DNA of 42,119 nt, taken from Saprolegnia diclina VS20. Its lineage: Eukaryota; Oomycota; Saprolegniomycetes; Saprolegniales; Saprolegniaceae. How positions within the stretch are numbered: the first letter of the stretch is position 1; each line of letters starts with the position of its first letter. The position numbers and the translations under genes are program-made. The notes below the pieces were generated by a model. That model made no database searches and had not been told where the DNA came from. It saw only the letters and a list, made by a program, of their open reading frames with translations. Where the stretch lies: positions 206,598-248,716 of the forward strand of contig NW_008246085.1 in the NCBI RefSeq assembly GCF_000281045.1. The letters are read 5' to 3'. This document shows positions 11,534 to 23,011 of the stretch, in pieces.

Positions 11534-13135
11534 TTCAGCTTTGGTTGAGGTAGTAGCTCAAATTGGCCGACGCCTTTTGAAGCGACTAGGACAAACCATT
11601 AGTTGTAGTGCGTGGGATATAGAAGGATATATAGCAAACGGCTTTGAGTACGCGGGACTGCTTAGCGCGCAGCTTGTCGCTTGCATGTGCGTGCGTCGTC
11701 ACGGTGGCCATGGTCTAATATGGTGTGGGCTTTCGCAAAGAGGGTATTGCGATTCCCACGTGTTGGAGCTGCTTCGTATCGCGTTGGTACCGAGCTTGGA
11801 GCTCCTTCATGCTATTCTACGCACAAGAGTCCGCATTATCCTCTACGATACATCGAGTCTACTTCACCTTGAGGGATTGTATCTGCGCCTCTTTCTTTCG
11901 CAGCTCCGATACAAGCTTGGTGCATGAGCGCTCGTGAAGACAAGCCTCGTCCGAGCACACTGAGCGCTCGTGAGGCAATTGCTTGGGCGGCAAGTCGTCG
12001 TCCAGAGGGATCACATGGGGCAGGACCATATCTTTGAGCTCCTTGGTCGAGGGACTTGAGGCGAAGGAAGTACTGGCTGCTTGAGAGAATTTGGCTAAGA
12101 ACGAAGCATGGTACATGGAAGGCTACGGATGAGCGCGAGGGGCTGGAGAAGACTCCATCCACCATACTCTGCGACCTCTCGCCGCGCTTGCTGCATCCCG
12201 TCGACTTCCCGTACTCCAAAGCATAGGTAGATCTGCGCATGAGCTCCATGAGGATCGCGCTTGACGATGCCTCATGCTCGTACCTTGATGTCTTCCACAG
12301 AGGTGGGTGCATGGAGAACTTCCTTTCGGGCTCTACATGGAGGTGCATGAGCTCCTGTCGCCTTCCTGTCGCCCGCGTACCGTTTGATCGTCATGGGGTC
12401 GCTGGTCATCCTCGCTCTCCTTCGCGCGCTCGCTATCTGACAAAAGATCTCGAATTTCAGCCAATCCCCGTCGTTTCCATTTTGACCAATCGTGATCGCT
12501 CTCGATAACGACACCTTTGTTCGTTTCGGCGTCGTTTGAGTTTCATTTTCAGGTTGGCGCGAATCCATCATCCCAAGTGCAACTTGCCGACACATCTCGC
12601 AGGTGCATGTGCTTTGGGTGCTTGTTCACGTATCGCTTGCCAGAAGGGGAAGCAAAAGCTGCGAGGGACAAGCTCCGAGCAAAGAGCTTGCTTTGGGCTA
12701 AGTAATATCGCCTTTGGAGATACGGCAGTCGAAGGATGACGAGGCAGCGTCGCTAGCTTCACTCATCCATGGAGCGAGCGTCGGACTTGCTCTTTATGGT
12801 CGAGAGACTCGAGCGCCGCCGTCCACGGCTTGTCCCATGTTTGCTTGCGCCAATCGGGAGGCGTTTGGCCGTCCAAACTCAATTGAGGTTCAAAGCGTCG
12901 TATGGTCGATGGTGTCCATACAAACGTCAAGTTTGATGCGCCACATCGTGCTCCAATTGACCCGTCTGCGTTGAGATTATGAAACATGGGTCTGAATGTC
13001 AGCGTATGGACCAACGATCTAGCTACACTTGAAATTTGTATGGAGATTGTGTGGTGAAGAGTTCTATGGATCCCAGCATATGGCACCTGTGGGGCCAACG
13101 TTCGCTGGCACATCTCAACTTCCGAAGATACCGCC
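11534..13135. other. 1.6-kb spacer without a convincing gene
   Basis: Codon bias drops sharply after 11533. The plus strand has no plausible protein. On the minus strand short stretches look faintly protein-like: about 11859-12116 (ending L-V-S-E-L-R-K-K-E-A-Q-I-Q-S-L, possibly a coiled-coil end), 12260-12350 and 12765-13020 (with R-P-M-F-H-N-L-N-A-D-G-S). They lie in different frames and could be remains of a decayed minus-strand gene, but I cannot name a family or connect them. The last 100 bases must include the promoter of the PRPP synthetase gene. Confidence 0.4.
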
Positions 13136-14257
13136 ATGTTCCACCGCCTCCGCGCCAGCGTCCGCCCGCATCTGCCGTACGCCGTCACCGCCATGGGCGT
13201 CGGCCTCGGCATGGGTCTCGTGACCTCGAACCGCCCGTCGGAGCTGTCGTCGGTCCCGTCGACGATCATCGTGCCCGAGAAGCAGCCCAAGATGAACGGC
13301 CTCAAGATCTTCAGCGGCAATGCCAACTCGCCGCTGGCGAGCAAGGTCGCGGAGCTCGTGGGCGTGAACCTCGGCAAGATCACCGTCGAGCGCTTCGCTG
13401 ACGGCGAAGTGAATGTCATGGTCCATGAAAACGTCCGTGGCAAGGACGTTTACATTATCCAGCCCACGTGCGTGCCCGTCAACGAAAACTTGATGGAGCT
13501 CCTTCTCATGGTCAGCACGATGCGCCGTGCGTCGGCTCGCCGCATTACCGCTGTGATCCCGTACTACGGCTATGCCCGCCAGGATCGCAAGATGGCGGCG
13601 CGTGTCCCGATCTCGGCGGCCGATGTTGCTCGCCTCCTCGAGGCCATGGGCGTCGACCGTGTCATTGCCGTCGACTTGCATTGCGGCCAGATTCAGGGTT
13701 TCTTTGGCCCGCGTGTCCCTGTGGACAACCTTGATGGTGGCCTCGTCGGTGTCTCGCACTTTGGCAACATGGAGCTCGTGAACCCTGTCGTCGTCTCGCC
13801 CGACGCTGGTGGTGTCGCCCGCGCCAAGAAGTTCCGCGAGTGGCTCGTCGGCAAGGAAGGCATTGAGAACGTCGGCCTCGCCATGATCATCAAGCAGCGC
13901 GTCCGCGCCAACGAGGTTGGCAGCATGGACCTTGTCGGCAACGTCAGCGGCTCGGACTGCATCATCGTCGACGACATGATCGACACGGCCGGCACGCTCT
14001 GCAAGGCCGCGCAGCACTTGGCGGACCACGGCGCGCGCAATGTGTATGCGTTTGCATCGCACGGTCTCTTCAACGGCCCGGCCAGCGAGCGCATCAAGGC
14101 CTCGGCCCTCAAGCAGGTCGTGGTCGTCAACACGACGCCGCTCCCCGCCTCGTGCGTCGGCAACGAGAAGATCAAGCAGCTCGACGTCGCGCCGCTCTTG
14201 GCATCGGCGATCCTCAACATCCACGGCAAGAAGTCGGTGTCGCAATTGTTCAACTAA
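13136..14257 (+). CDS. PRPS: Ribose-phosphate pyrophosphokinase (PRPP synthetase)
   Basis: Transfers pyrophosphate from ATP to ribose 5-phosphate to make PRPP, the precursor of purines, pyrimidines, NAD and histidine. The 373-residue protein is intronless. Visible family features: I-P-Y-Y-G-Y-A-R-Q-D-R-K (141-152), the catalytic D-L-H-C-G-Q-I-Q-G-F-F (180-190), V-V-S-P-D-A-G-G-V-A-R-A-K (from 219), the flexible-loop K-Q-R near 253, and the PRPP-binding loop V-D-D-M-I-D-T-A-G-T (278-287). The conserved enzyme begins at about residue 54 (N-G-L-K-I-F-S-G-N-A-N). The preceding 53 residues are an extension with R/S-rich start and a hydrophobic glycine-rich stretch (about 14-29), which may be a mitochondrial presequence or membrane anchor. 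All active-site motifs are intact. The ATG at 13136 is the first in frame after noncoding DNA; an internal ATG at 13292 would give the usual-length enzyme. Its 3' end faces the TMEM115-like gene. Confidence 0.97.
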   Translation: MFHRLRASVRPHLPYAVTAMGVGLGMGLVTSNRPSELSSVPSTIIVPEKQPKMNGLKIFSGNANSPLASKVAELVGVNLGKITVERFADGEVNVMVHENVRGKDVYIIQPTCVPVNENLMELLLMVSTMRRASARRITAVIPYYGYARQDRKMAARVPISAADVARLLEAMGVDRVIAVDLHCGQIQGFFGPRVPVDNLDGGLVGVSHFGNMELVNPVVVSPDAGGVARAKKFREWLVGKEGIENVGLAMIIKQRVRANEVGSMDLVGNVSGSDCIIVDDMIDTAGTLCKAAQHLADHGARNVYAFASHGLFNGPASERIKASALKQVVVVNTTPLPASCVGNEKIKQLDVAPLLASAILNIHGKKSVSQLFN

Positions 14258-14414
14258 GTACGCGCGCCGCCGCCATATATATATGCACCCATAGACGCCT
14301 CTTGCATGGACACCACCCATCTCGATGCTCGTACTTCCGCGTTCCACGGTTGCGCAGGCGGAGAGAACGAAGTCGGTGGGGTAGAGATGGACGCAATGTC
14401 GATTGAGGCGAGGG

Positions 14415-15747
14415 TTACACGGTCATCTGCTCGTCAAAGTTGAGCTTGGCGTCCGGGTTGGCGAGCTTGGCGAGCTTCTCGTCCAGTGCCTTCATCGCAC
14501 GGGCTCTATGCAGCAGTGAGTCATCGACGCGACACCATGTCGTCGTACTTTCGGCGCTCAGTGATCGGGTCTGTCGTTGGCTACGAAGTGAAAGACGCTG
14601 AGGAGGACATAGTCCCTTGACAAGGTCGTACCGCAACGACCGGCAGGCTGCTCGCACTGTCATGGCGGTGCTTGAAGAACCCCATGAGCTTGCAGACGCT
14701 GTAGGAAAAGGTCGCAATGGCGCCGACAGTCGACCTAAAGCAAGAAGCAATGAAGTGAGGCATCGAGTCTCGGTACGACGTACTTGAGGAAGGACGGGAA
14801 GAGCACTGTGAGCGCAAAGGCGTCCGACGTGTTGCCCACCGAGCCGTCTTGATTTTTGTGGAGAAAGCGGAGGTAGACCCAGCCAAAGTACAAGCCCGAG
14901 ACGGCGTACGGTCCGGCGCCAACGATGAGCACCTCGCTCTTGGTCACGACCGCACCCAGCGTCAATGTCATGCAAACAAGGCTCACAAACAGCGGGTAAT
15001 GCTACCGGCAACTACGTCAACAAGAGCACGACGGGCAAGCGTACCTTGACTGCGAGCTTGGGGATGTAGAGCGTTTGGTTTGGGTTCTCATGCGCGAGCG
15101 CGACGAGGAGCGCGACGAGGCCGCCCGTGAAGCCAGAGACCCCGGTGCGTCTACGCCATAGTTTGACACTGAGCGCCACGCCATATCGCAAGCGCGGTAG
15201 TACAGGAAGAACGGGTTGCGGAAGACAATGTACAGCGCAAACATATCGCAAAAGAGGAGGCCGGTCGAGACGACGCCGACGAAGAGCATGAGGCGCGCCA
15301 TCGCAAGCGACCCCAAGTGCTTCTCGACGCGGACGCCCAAGAGGACCGTCAGAGGCACGATGCACACGACCTAGTACGTCCTGCTCGCACGTCGTTCGGC
15401 GATGAAGTTGGTCGTACCTCCCACAGATACTGGTGGTAAAAGGGCGCCGTCAAGTAGGCCCATGGGCGAATGTGCTCTAAGATGACGCTGGACACGGCGG
15501 TAGCATGAGCGAAGAGAGCTCAAGTGGGTACTGGAATACCTCGCGATCGAGAGCGCAAAGACACCGTGCTGGTTGGTTGGCGTCAGCAGCGCGCCGAGGA
15601 GCCACAGAAGAGGGATCAAGGCCGCAATGGCCAGCGTCACTGGCGCCTACGCCATGCGTCACGCAGCCGCCACCGTCGTCGCCGACGTACCCGCACATCC
15701 TCCCAAAGGCCCATCGCGACGCGGAAGCTCGGGGAAACTGACGCCAT
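14415..15747 (-). CDS. TMEM115: TMEM115-like Golgi rhomboid-related membrane protein
   Basis: Homologue of TMEM115/DUF1751 proteins, multi-pass Golgi membrane proteins with a rhomboid-like fold lacking protease residues, implicated in retrograde Golgi-to-ER traffic. The start M-A-S-V-S-P at 15747 is joined by a 44-bp intron (15647-15690) to a hydrophobic helix A-A-L-I-P-L-L-W-L-L-G. Later exons give H-I-R-P-W-A-Y-L-T-A-P-F-Y-H-Q, V-E-K-H-L-G-S, the helix pair ending F-F-L-Y-Y-R, the family signature G-V-S-G-F-T-G-G-L-V-A-L-L-V-A-L, then Y-F-G-W-V-Y-L-R-F and D-A-F-A-L-T-V-L-F-P. The tail A-M-K-A-L-D-E-K-L-A-K-L matches the A-L-K-A-L-N-E-R-L helix of animal TMEM115. Introns read as 15647-15690, 15488-15539, 15371-15417, 15151-15179 and two or three more below 15055. 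The 15151-15179 intron is only 29 bp. No long uninterrupted frame covers it, but the spliced reading follows the family from end to end. Confidence 0.8.
15151..15179 (-). other. 29-bp intron in the TMEM115-like gene
   Basis: GT donor and TAG acceptor 29 bp apart restore the frame between Y-R-A-C-D-M-A and R-T-G-V-S-G-F-T-G-G, which is the family signature. No other GT donor gives the needed phase. Below 30 bp is close to the lower limit known for spliceosomal introns. Confidence 0.55.
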
Positions 15748-16073
15748 CCGGATGCAGCCGGCCACAAGCGCTTTTGTATTGGCAGCCAACGGAAATAGTG
15801 TTTAACTTAGAGCTGCTGTTTGTGGACAGCCCGCGACCGTGCACCGCCACGGTGCTATTGACATGAGAGATGTCCATTTTGTCCATGGTCGGCTTTGCAT
15901 CGCGTTGACGCGCTGCCCGGTTTCGGGTCTGGCACGTGACACTATTCTAGATATGTTATATAGTGTATGGGTGGGACGTCAACGCGTCCCGTTTAAAAGT
16001 CCAGCACAAGAGTGGGACACACTAATTTCTTGCGAACTTGTCGTCAGATCAAGATTTGCGCCCGACGAGCTCC
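15748..16073. promoter_or_regulatory. Divergent promoter region with a small hairpin
   Basis: This gap separates the start of the TMEM115-like gene (minus) from that of the FAD oxidoreductase (plus), so it must hold both promoters. It contains a perfect inverted repeat at 15973-15990 (GGGACG, six-base loop, CGTCCC) next to the AT-rich ATGTTATATAG just upstream. The function of the repeat is unknown; I see no other clear element. Confidence 0.45.
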
Positions 16074-17204
16074 ATGAAGGTTGTCGTCTGTGGCGGTGGT
16101 GCTGTCGGCTGCACGCTCGCCTACTTCCTCACGCACGCCAACCGCGACGCCAATGATGACGTTGAAGTCGTCGTTGTTGACGAGATCGGTGTCGCGGCTG
16201 CGGCCTCCGGCAAGGCTGGCGGCTTCCTCGCGGCCGATTGGTGCCAAGGTGAAGATGTCGATGAACTCTGTCGGCTGAGCTTCCGCCTCCATCAAGAGCT
16301 CGCTGCCAAGCACGACGGCGCTCTGTACTACGGCTACCGCGTCGTGGATGCCATCTCATGTGTCGTCAAGCCCCACCCGTCGACAAAGAAACCCAAGGCC
16401 AACATCGCCATCAAGTCGGCCGTTGTGCCCAATTGGATCACCGACAGCAGCGTGCTCAAGGCGTCACCAATGGGCACAACCGACCCGGAGCATGTGACCA
16501 TGGCGCAGCTCTACCCTCGCGACTTTACCGAGTTTATGATGGACCGCGCCATGTCGACAGGCAAGTGCACCTTTCTCCAGGGCCGCGTCCAGACGCTCGA
16601 TGGCGCCAACGTGCTCCTTAGCGACGGTCGCCGACTCGACGCGGACGCAGTCGTGCTTGCGATGGGGCCGTGGACGCCAAAGCTTCTCTCGGTCGAGTGC
16701 GACTACCCCAACATTAGTCCGCCGCAGACACACAAGATCCATAGCGTCATTGTGCGCGATGACGACACGCCGTCATGGGACCCACGCGTGGTCTTTGGCA
16801 TCGTCGCCAACAGCGAAGACGAGCTCGAGATTGTACCGCGCGCGAACGGCACGGCGTTTGTCTGTGGCGCGCACGTGCCGCAGCCGCTCCCGTCCAGCGC
16901 CGCAAACGTGGTCCCGGACGCCGCGTCCATCGCCGAGATTCTGCACGGCCTCTCCAAGTTTAGCGGTCGCACCCACAGCCACAACTCGATCCAAGCCACG
17001 AACGCGTGCTATCTGCCGCAGACAAAAGATTACACGCCCATCATGGGCAAGCTCCGAGACGGCGTCTACGTCTCGTCGGGCCACAGCTGCTGGGGCCTCC
17101 TGAATGCGACGGGGTCGGGCCTCGCCATGGCCGAGCTCCTTTTGAATGGCAAAGCCACGAGCGTCGACCTCGAGCCATTTGACCCCAAGCGCTTCGTCCT
17201 GTAG
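16074..17204 (+). CDS. FAD-dependent oxidoreductase, TDA3-like (DAO family)
   Basis: An amine/amino-acid-oxidase-type flavoprotein of 376 residues with a single exon. The N-terminal Rossmann fold has V-V-C-G-G-G-A-V-G (3-12 region) for the FAD ADP moiety, followed by the acidic V-V-V-D-E strand end. The segment S-G-K-A-G-G-F-L-A-A-D-W-C-Q-G is a signature of the TDA3-like branch found in fungi, plants and protists. V-V-L-A-M-G-P-W-T and the C-terminal G-V-Y-V-S-S-G-H-S-C-W-G-L-L-N-A-T-G-S-G complete the FAD-binding fold. The substrate is not known; in yeast the family member TDA3 is tied to endosome-to-Golgi recycling, and I do not claim that role here. ATG 16074 is chosen because the conserved fold begins at once. 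No targeting peptide is seen. Only 54 bp separate its stop from the ATG of the next gene. Confidence 0.85.
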   Translation: MKVVVCGGGAVGCTLAYFLTHANRDANDDVEVVVVDEIGVAAAASGKAGGFLAADWCQGEDVDELCRLSFRLHQELAAKHDGALYYGYRVVDAISCVVKPHPSTKKPKANIAIKSAVVPNWITDSSVLKASPMGTTDPEHVTMAQLYPRDFTEFMMDRAMSTGKCTFLQGRVQTLDGANVLLSDGRRLDADAVVLAMGPWTPKLLSVECDYPNISPPQTHKIHSVIVRDDDTPSWDPRVVFGIVANSEDELEIVPRANGTAFVCGAHVPQPLPSSAANVVPDAASIAEILHGLSKFSGRTHSHNSIQATNACYLPQTKDYTPIMGKLRDGVYVSSGHSCWGLLNATGSGLAMAELLLNGKATSVDLEPFDPKRFVL

Positions 17205-17258
17205 TGCTATCTTAGAGTTGTATTTTTTAATCCTAAACTTACGAAACGGCGCAACGCT

Positions 17259-19377
<2,119 letters not shown>

Positions 19378-19666
19378 CGACTCTTACGTGCCAGGATCAC
19401 TTTGCGGGTGTGATAACCAAAATGAGGCTGGCGCCAAAATCTCTCTACGGGTCGAGCTTATAGACCCCTGCAACGCCATCCACTGTCTTTATACAAGAAA
19501 CAAAGTTGGTCAAAAATCTGGATTCGATTTCCAGTTGTCCACATCGCAATCTCGCCACATCCTGAGGCGCGCCTCCTCGCGCCGTTTGGATCGGGCGTTC
19601 TCGCATCTGATTGGTGCGCGAATGGATGCCCATTTCCGAGCTGCCACTTTTTCGAACCGAGTGGCT

Positions 19667-22107
19667 ATGGACGCGACGGTCTTCGCCGTGGACCTCGAGC
19701 GCGCGAGCTCGCTCGCAGGCATCTCGTACGACGAGCTCGTCGACGGGATTCGTGGCGACCGACATTCGACGCTGCAAGCCGTCGTGCTGGAGAGCGAGGC
19801 AGACGGCGACTGGACCGGTGCCTCGGCACTGGCGGCCTACGTGCTCACGTCGGGCAAGACGACCTTCTACGGCGTCCCCTACGCTCTGCAGCAACTACAG
19901 CGGCGAACGATACTGGAGCACGCGCTGTCGCAGCTCCTGCTGGCAGGTATCACGCGTGTTGTGCTCGCCGTTTCTGCCAACCAGCCTGAGGTCCGCGCAC
20001 ACGTGGAGCAGTCGCCCGTCGCTGCGTGTTTGCACCTCGAGTACCTCGAGCTCCCGCCATCCGTGCTCGAGTCGGTGCCCGAGACCATTCTGGCGGGCCG
20101 ACACCTCTTGTCCGGTCCGTTCCTCATACACGCCCCCGACCGCGTCTTTGACAAAGACGTGATCGAGCGCTTTCTTGCGTTCTATCAGACAACGCACAGC
20201 GTTTGCATGCTCTCCGAGACGCGCATGGACATGGCCCAGCGCATGCATTCGACCACCGTACACTGCGTGGGTTTTGCCGTCATCTGATTGCGTTGCTGTA
20301 GGTGCGCGTGCAAGTGGCGTCGCCGCGGGCCAACGGCAGCACCAACGTTCGCATTGGCCGGGACTTGGCGTCCTACAACGGGGTTGATGCAGGGCTCTAC
20401 ATAGTCTCACCAAAGATCTTTGTGGTGCTCGAGAACCTTCTCCACGGTGCTGGCGCGCTCTCGCTGCCCGAGGCGCTTGCCTTTGGCTTTCGCAGCCTCA
20501 AAGTCATGCCCACGACCGAGCATTGTAACTGGTTTGGCGTCGACTCGGACGACGAGCTGCTGCACGCGGTCGAATTCAACCTCGCGGCGACGCTCTCGCC
20601 GTTTACATTTCCCGCGCTCCTCTCGCCTCAAAAGCCGCGCAAGAGCGTTCTCCTCTCCGTCGGCAGCTCACCGTCGTCGCACGCGTCCGAGACAGCGCGT
20701 GGGGCCTTCCAAGGCTTTGTCGTCGACGTGCCTACGACGCGCGTCACGGCCACGTCGCCGCTTCTCCCGCGCCTGAGCCTCAAGGTCCACGAGTGCGCGC
20801 TGGCCACTCACGTCACGTCATCACCACACAACGAGCTCTCGGTATCGATTCCGCTGCCGGAGGTAGCGTCGCCAACGACATCAAGTCCTTCAAAGAGCGC
20901 GTTCTTGATTCAGCAGTCGACGGCATCGAATTTTGTGCTGGCTGTGCCCGACGGGCCCATGCGGCGGCGCTCCCAACTCCCATCCGACGTTGTCGACGTG
21001 GCTCTCGAAGCGACGACAGGCGACGGGGCGATCGCCGTGCGACTCACAGTGCAAAAGCAGGTCCCACGTATCGGGTACCTCATCCTCCTCACCGCGCTAC
21101 TCAGTGTCTCGGCCCAAGGCGCCGCGCTTCAAACACTCAGCGGCATCTCGCCCTTTCTCAAGATGTTTTGGCGCGCGTTTGGCTCGTCCATCGTCTTTAG
21201 CATCCTCGCGGTCATCTCGGTCGTCCACGACGGCTGGCCGACGCTGCCGTCGCCGCGTCAAGCTCTCTTCGAGGCCATCGTATGCATTCTCTCGTACTTG
21301 ACGTACAACGCCACGTTCTTTTGGGCGCTCGACCACACGTCGGTGGGCCACGCCTACATCTTTAGCAATTGCCACTCGGTGCTCATCGTCTTTGGCAAGT
21401 GCTTTCTCGGGCAGCCCGTCGCGGCGCTCGAGTCGTCCGGCGCCATTCTCGGTGCGCTCGGCGGCGCGCTCACCACCATGGACAGCGACGCCGCGTCGTC
21501 GCCAACTTCGCTGTCGAGAGTGATCGAGCCGACGCTGCGTGGCGATGTGGTCGCGCTTGCGGGCGCTATCGGTGGCGTCTTCTACCTCGTGAATGCCAAA
21601 GTCTTGCGCGAGAAGCTCGGCGTGTGGGTCTTTGTTGCCTACCTCTTTACCACTGCGTGGGTGCTCATTTTACCGCTGCTGTGCGCACTCGGCGTCGAGT
21701 TTGACGTCTCAACCGACCCACGGATTGGCCTCTTTGGGTGGGTCCACCACTTTGGCACCGAGGTCCTCATCGTTGTCGTTTGCTCGGGTCTCGGCACAAT
21801 GGGTTTCATCAGTGCGATGCGGTACTTTCCGCCGCTCGTGATCTCGGTGACGATGCTCCTGGAGCCTATCGTGGCGACGCTCTTCTCGCTGCTCTCGGGC
21901 ACGGCCGATGTGCCGCATGCGCTCACGATCGTTGGCGGTTTGACGGTCATCCTCGGGACGCTGCTCGTTGTCTACTCGACGCGCAAGTCCACCGAGCACA
22001 TTGACGTCACCGCGGCAATGCTCTCGACGGTGCCCGAGACGAAGCAACCGCGGAACGCCACAAAGCGCCCGTCCTACTATGGAACCATGTCCCAAGTTAA
22101 ATCATGA
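19667..22107 (+). CDS. Nucleotidyltransferase-like domain fused to EamA/DMT transporter
   Basis: A predicted 801-residue fusion. Exon 1 is 19667-20266, intron 20267-20301 (35 bp), exon 2 is 20302-22107. Residues about 37-293 resemble sugar-phosphate or phospho-alcohol nucleotidyltransferases: L-E-H-A-L-S-Q-L-L-L-A-G-I-T-R-V-V-L (83-100), L-I-H-A-P-D-R-V-F (153-161) at the metal-binding aspartate strand, V-D-A-G-L-Y-I-V-S-P (228-237), and N-W-F-G-V-D-S-D-D-E-L (276-286) like the W-x-D-I-D-T-x-E-D-L ending of the family. The usual glycine-rich NTP loop is degenerate (L-E-S-E-A-D-G-D), so activity is doubtful. A serine-rich linker precedes an EamA-type permease from about residue 453, with ten hydrophobic helices to about 770. 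DMT permeases carry choline, sugars, nucleotide-sugars or metabolites; substrate here is unknown. Start may also be ATG 19622, 15 codons earlier. Confidence 0.75.
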
Positions 22108-22565
22108 GAAGCGTGTTATATTGTCTTTTGATTATAGAGCACATAATTAAGAGCGTGGAAAGCGTCGCTGGTCGTGGGTGGTGTTTGGCGCGTAAAAGTG
22201 CACGTTGCAAGCAAGTGCAACGCGTCGTGGGCCGGGCCAACCCTGCGTAAAACGCGTTATTTAGCGACGAAAAGGCGCACCAGACTCTGGTTCTCTTGAT
22301 TCACGGATGGTTTGCAACGAGGCGGGGCGCGTCGAAGGCCGCCGACGTCGTCAGCGCGGGCGATCTTCTGGCAGCAGTCAAAAACCTCTAGTATCGCATG
22401 CGGTTGAATATCGATTGTTAGAGGGATGTGGAAAAAACACGCGCGTTACAAAAAACAGCCAATGGGCTGTCGCGCCGTCGCGACGCTTTTTGACCAATGA
22501 AAACGACGGGCGGCCACTTGGTACTTCGCCGAGTTTCGCCATAAAAAAACTCCACTGACGAAGCA
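22108..22565 (+). promoter_or_regulatory. Upstream region of the COX14-like gene with two CCAAT boxes
   Basis: No gene is visible in these 458 bases. Two CCAAT boxes occur near the downstream start codon: CAGCCAATGGGCTG (about 22458-22471, itself an imperfect palindrome) and GACCAATGAAAACG (about 22489-22502). A short A-run lies at 22543-22549, just before ATG 22566. CCAAT boxes bind NF-Y in most eukaryotes. The 3' end of the fusion gene's transcript must also lie here. Confidence 0.5.
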
Positions 22566-22757
22566 ATGGCCGGCAGCAAGGTACTCGACGTCGTGCACAA
22601 GGCTGTGGTCACGGGCCTCCTCGGCGCGACGGCCTTTGGCCTCTACGACATCACGCGCGGCTTCAACGTCATGTACACGCGCAACGTCGTGCGGCAGAAG
22701 GAATGGGAGGCGCAGCAGGCGCTCGCCCAGGCCCAGAACCAGCCCGCCGCCAACTAA
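22566..22757 (+). CDS. Small single-pass membrane protein, COX14-like
   Basis: A 63-residue protein with one hydrophobic segment (A-V-V-T-G-L-L-G-A-T-A-F-G-L-Y, about 13-27) preceded by V-L-D-V-V-H-K and followed by a tyrosine- and charge-rich tail with Q-K-E-W-E-A-Q-Q. The layout H-K/R, single helix, then M-Y and a Q-rich tail resembles COX14, an inner-membrane assembly factor for cytochrome c oxidase. At this length similarity is weak evidence, and other small mitochondrial inner-membrane proteins share the layout. Codon use matches neighbouring housekeeping genes, and CCAAT boxes and an ATG in good context support a real gene. About 250 bp of featureless DNA separate its stop from the 3' end of prohibitin on the other strand. 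Confidence 0.6.
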   Translation: MAGSKVLDVVHKAVVTGLLGATAFGLYDITRGFNVMYTRNVVRQKEWEAQQALAQAQNQPAAN

Positions 22758-23011
22758 GCCGCGAGAACCGACCGTGTGAAACTACTACTACTAAACGATT
22801 GTTATTCATGAATTATCTACGTGCCTCCTTTGGTTGTCGGTTGCAGCTTGAGCATGTGGTCAATGCACGGCGACAGCCCTGGCATGGCTTGATGCGACCG
22901 GAGGATGTCAGTGGCGCTGACAAGGGAGCCGTGGCATCATAAGACTGTCAAAAGGGGACTGTGTATTACGACTACTTTGAACAAGCCTTGGTTTTTCATC
23001 TACTCCTGCGT

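Noticed and set aside
11836-12348. 170-codon minus-strand frame as a gene
   Set aside because: Competing frame at 11859-12116 looks as good, neither has a domain and the pieces cannot be linked; kept only as possible decay remnants.
14275-14284. ATATATATAT tract after PRPP synthetase as a promoter TATA box
   Set aside because: It lies just after the stop codon between two converging genes, so it is better explained as a 3' UTR or polyadenylation-region sequence.
13115-14347. 410-codon open frame on the minus strand over PRPP synthetase
   Set aside because: It mirrors the GC-rich third positions of a highly conserved plus-strand enzyme; its protein is rich in R, H, D and A with no domain.
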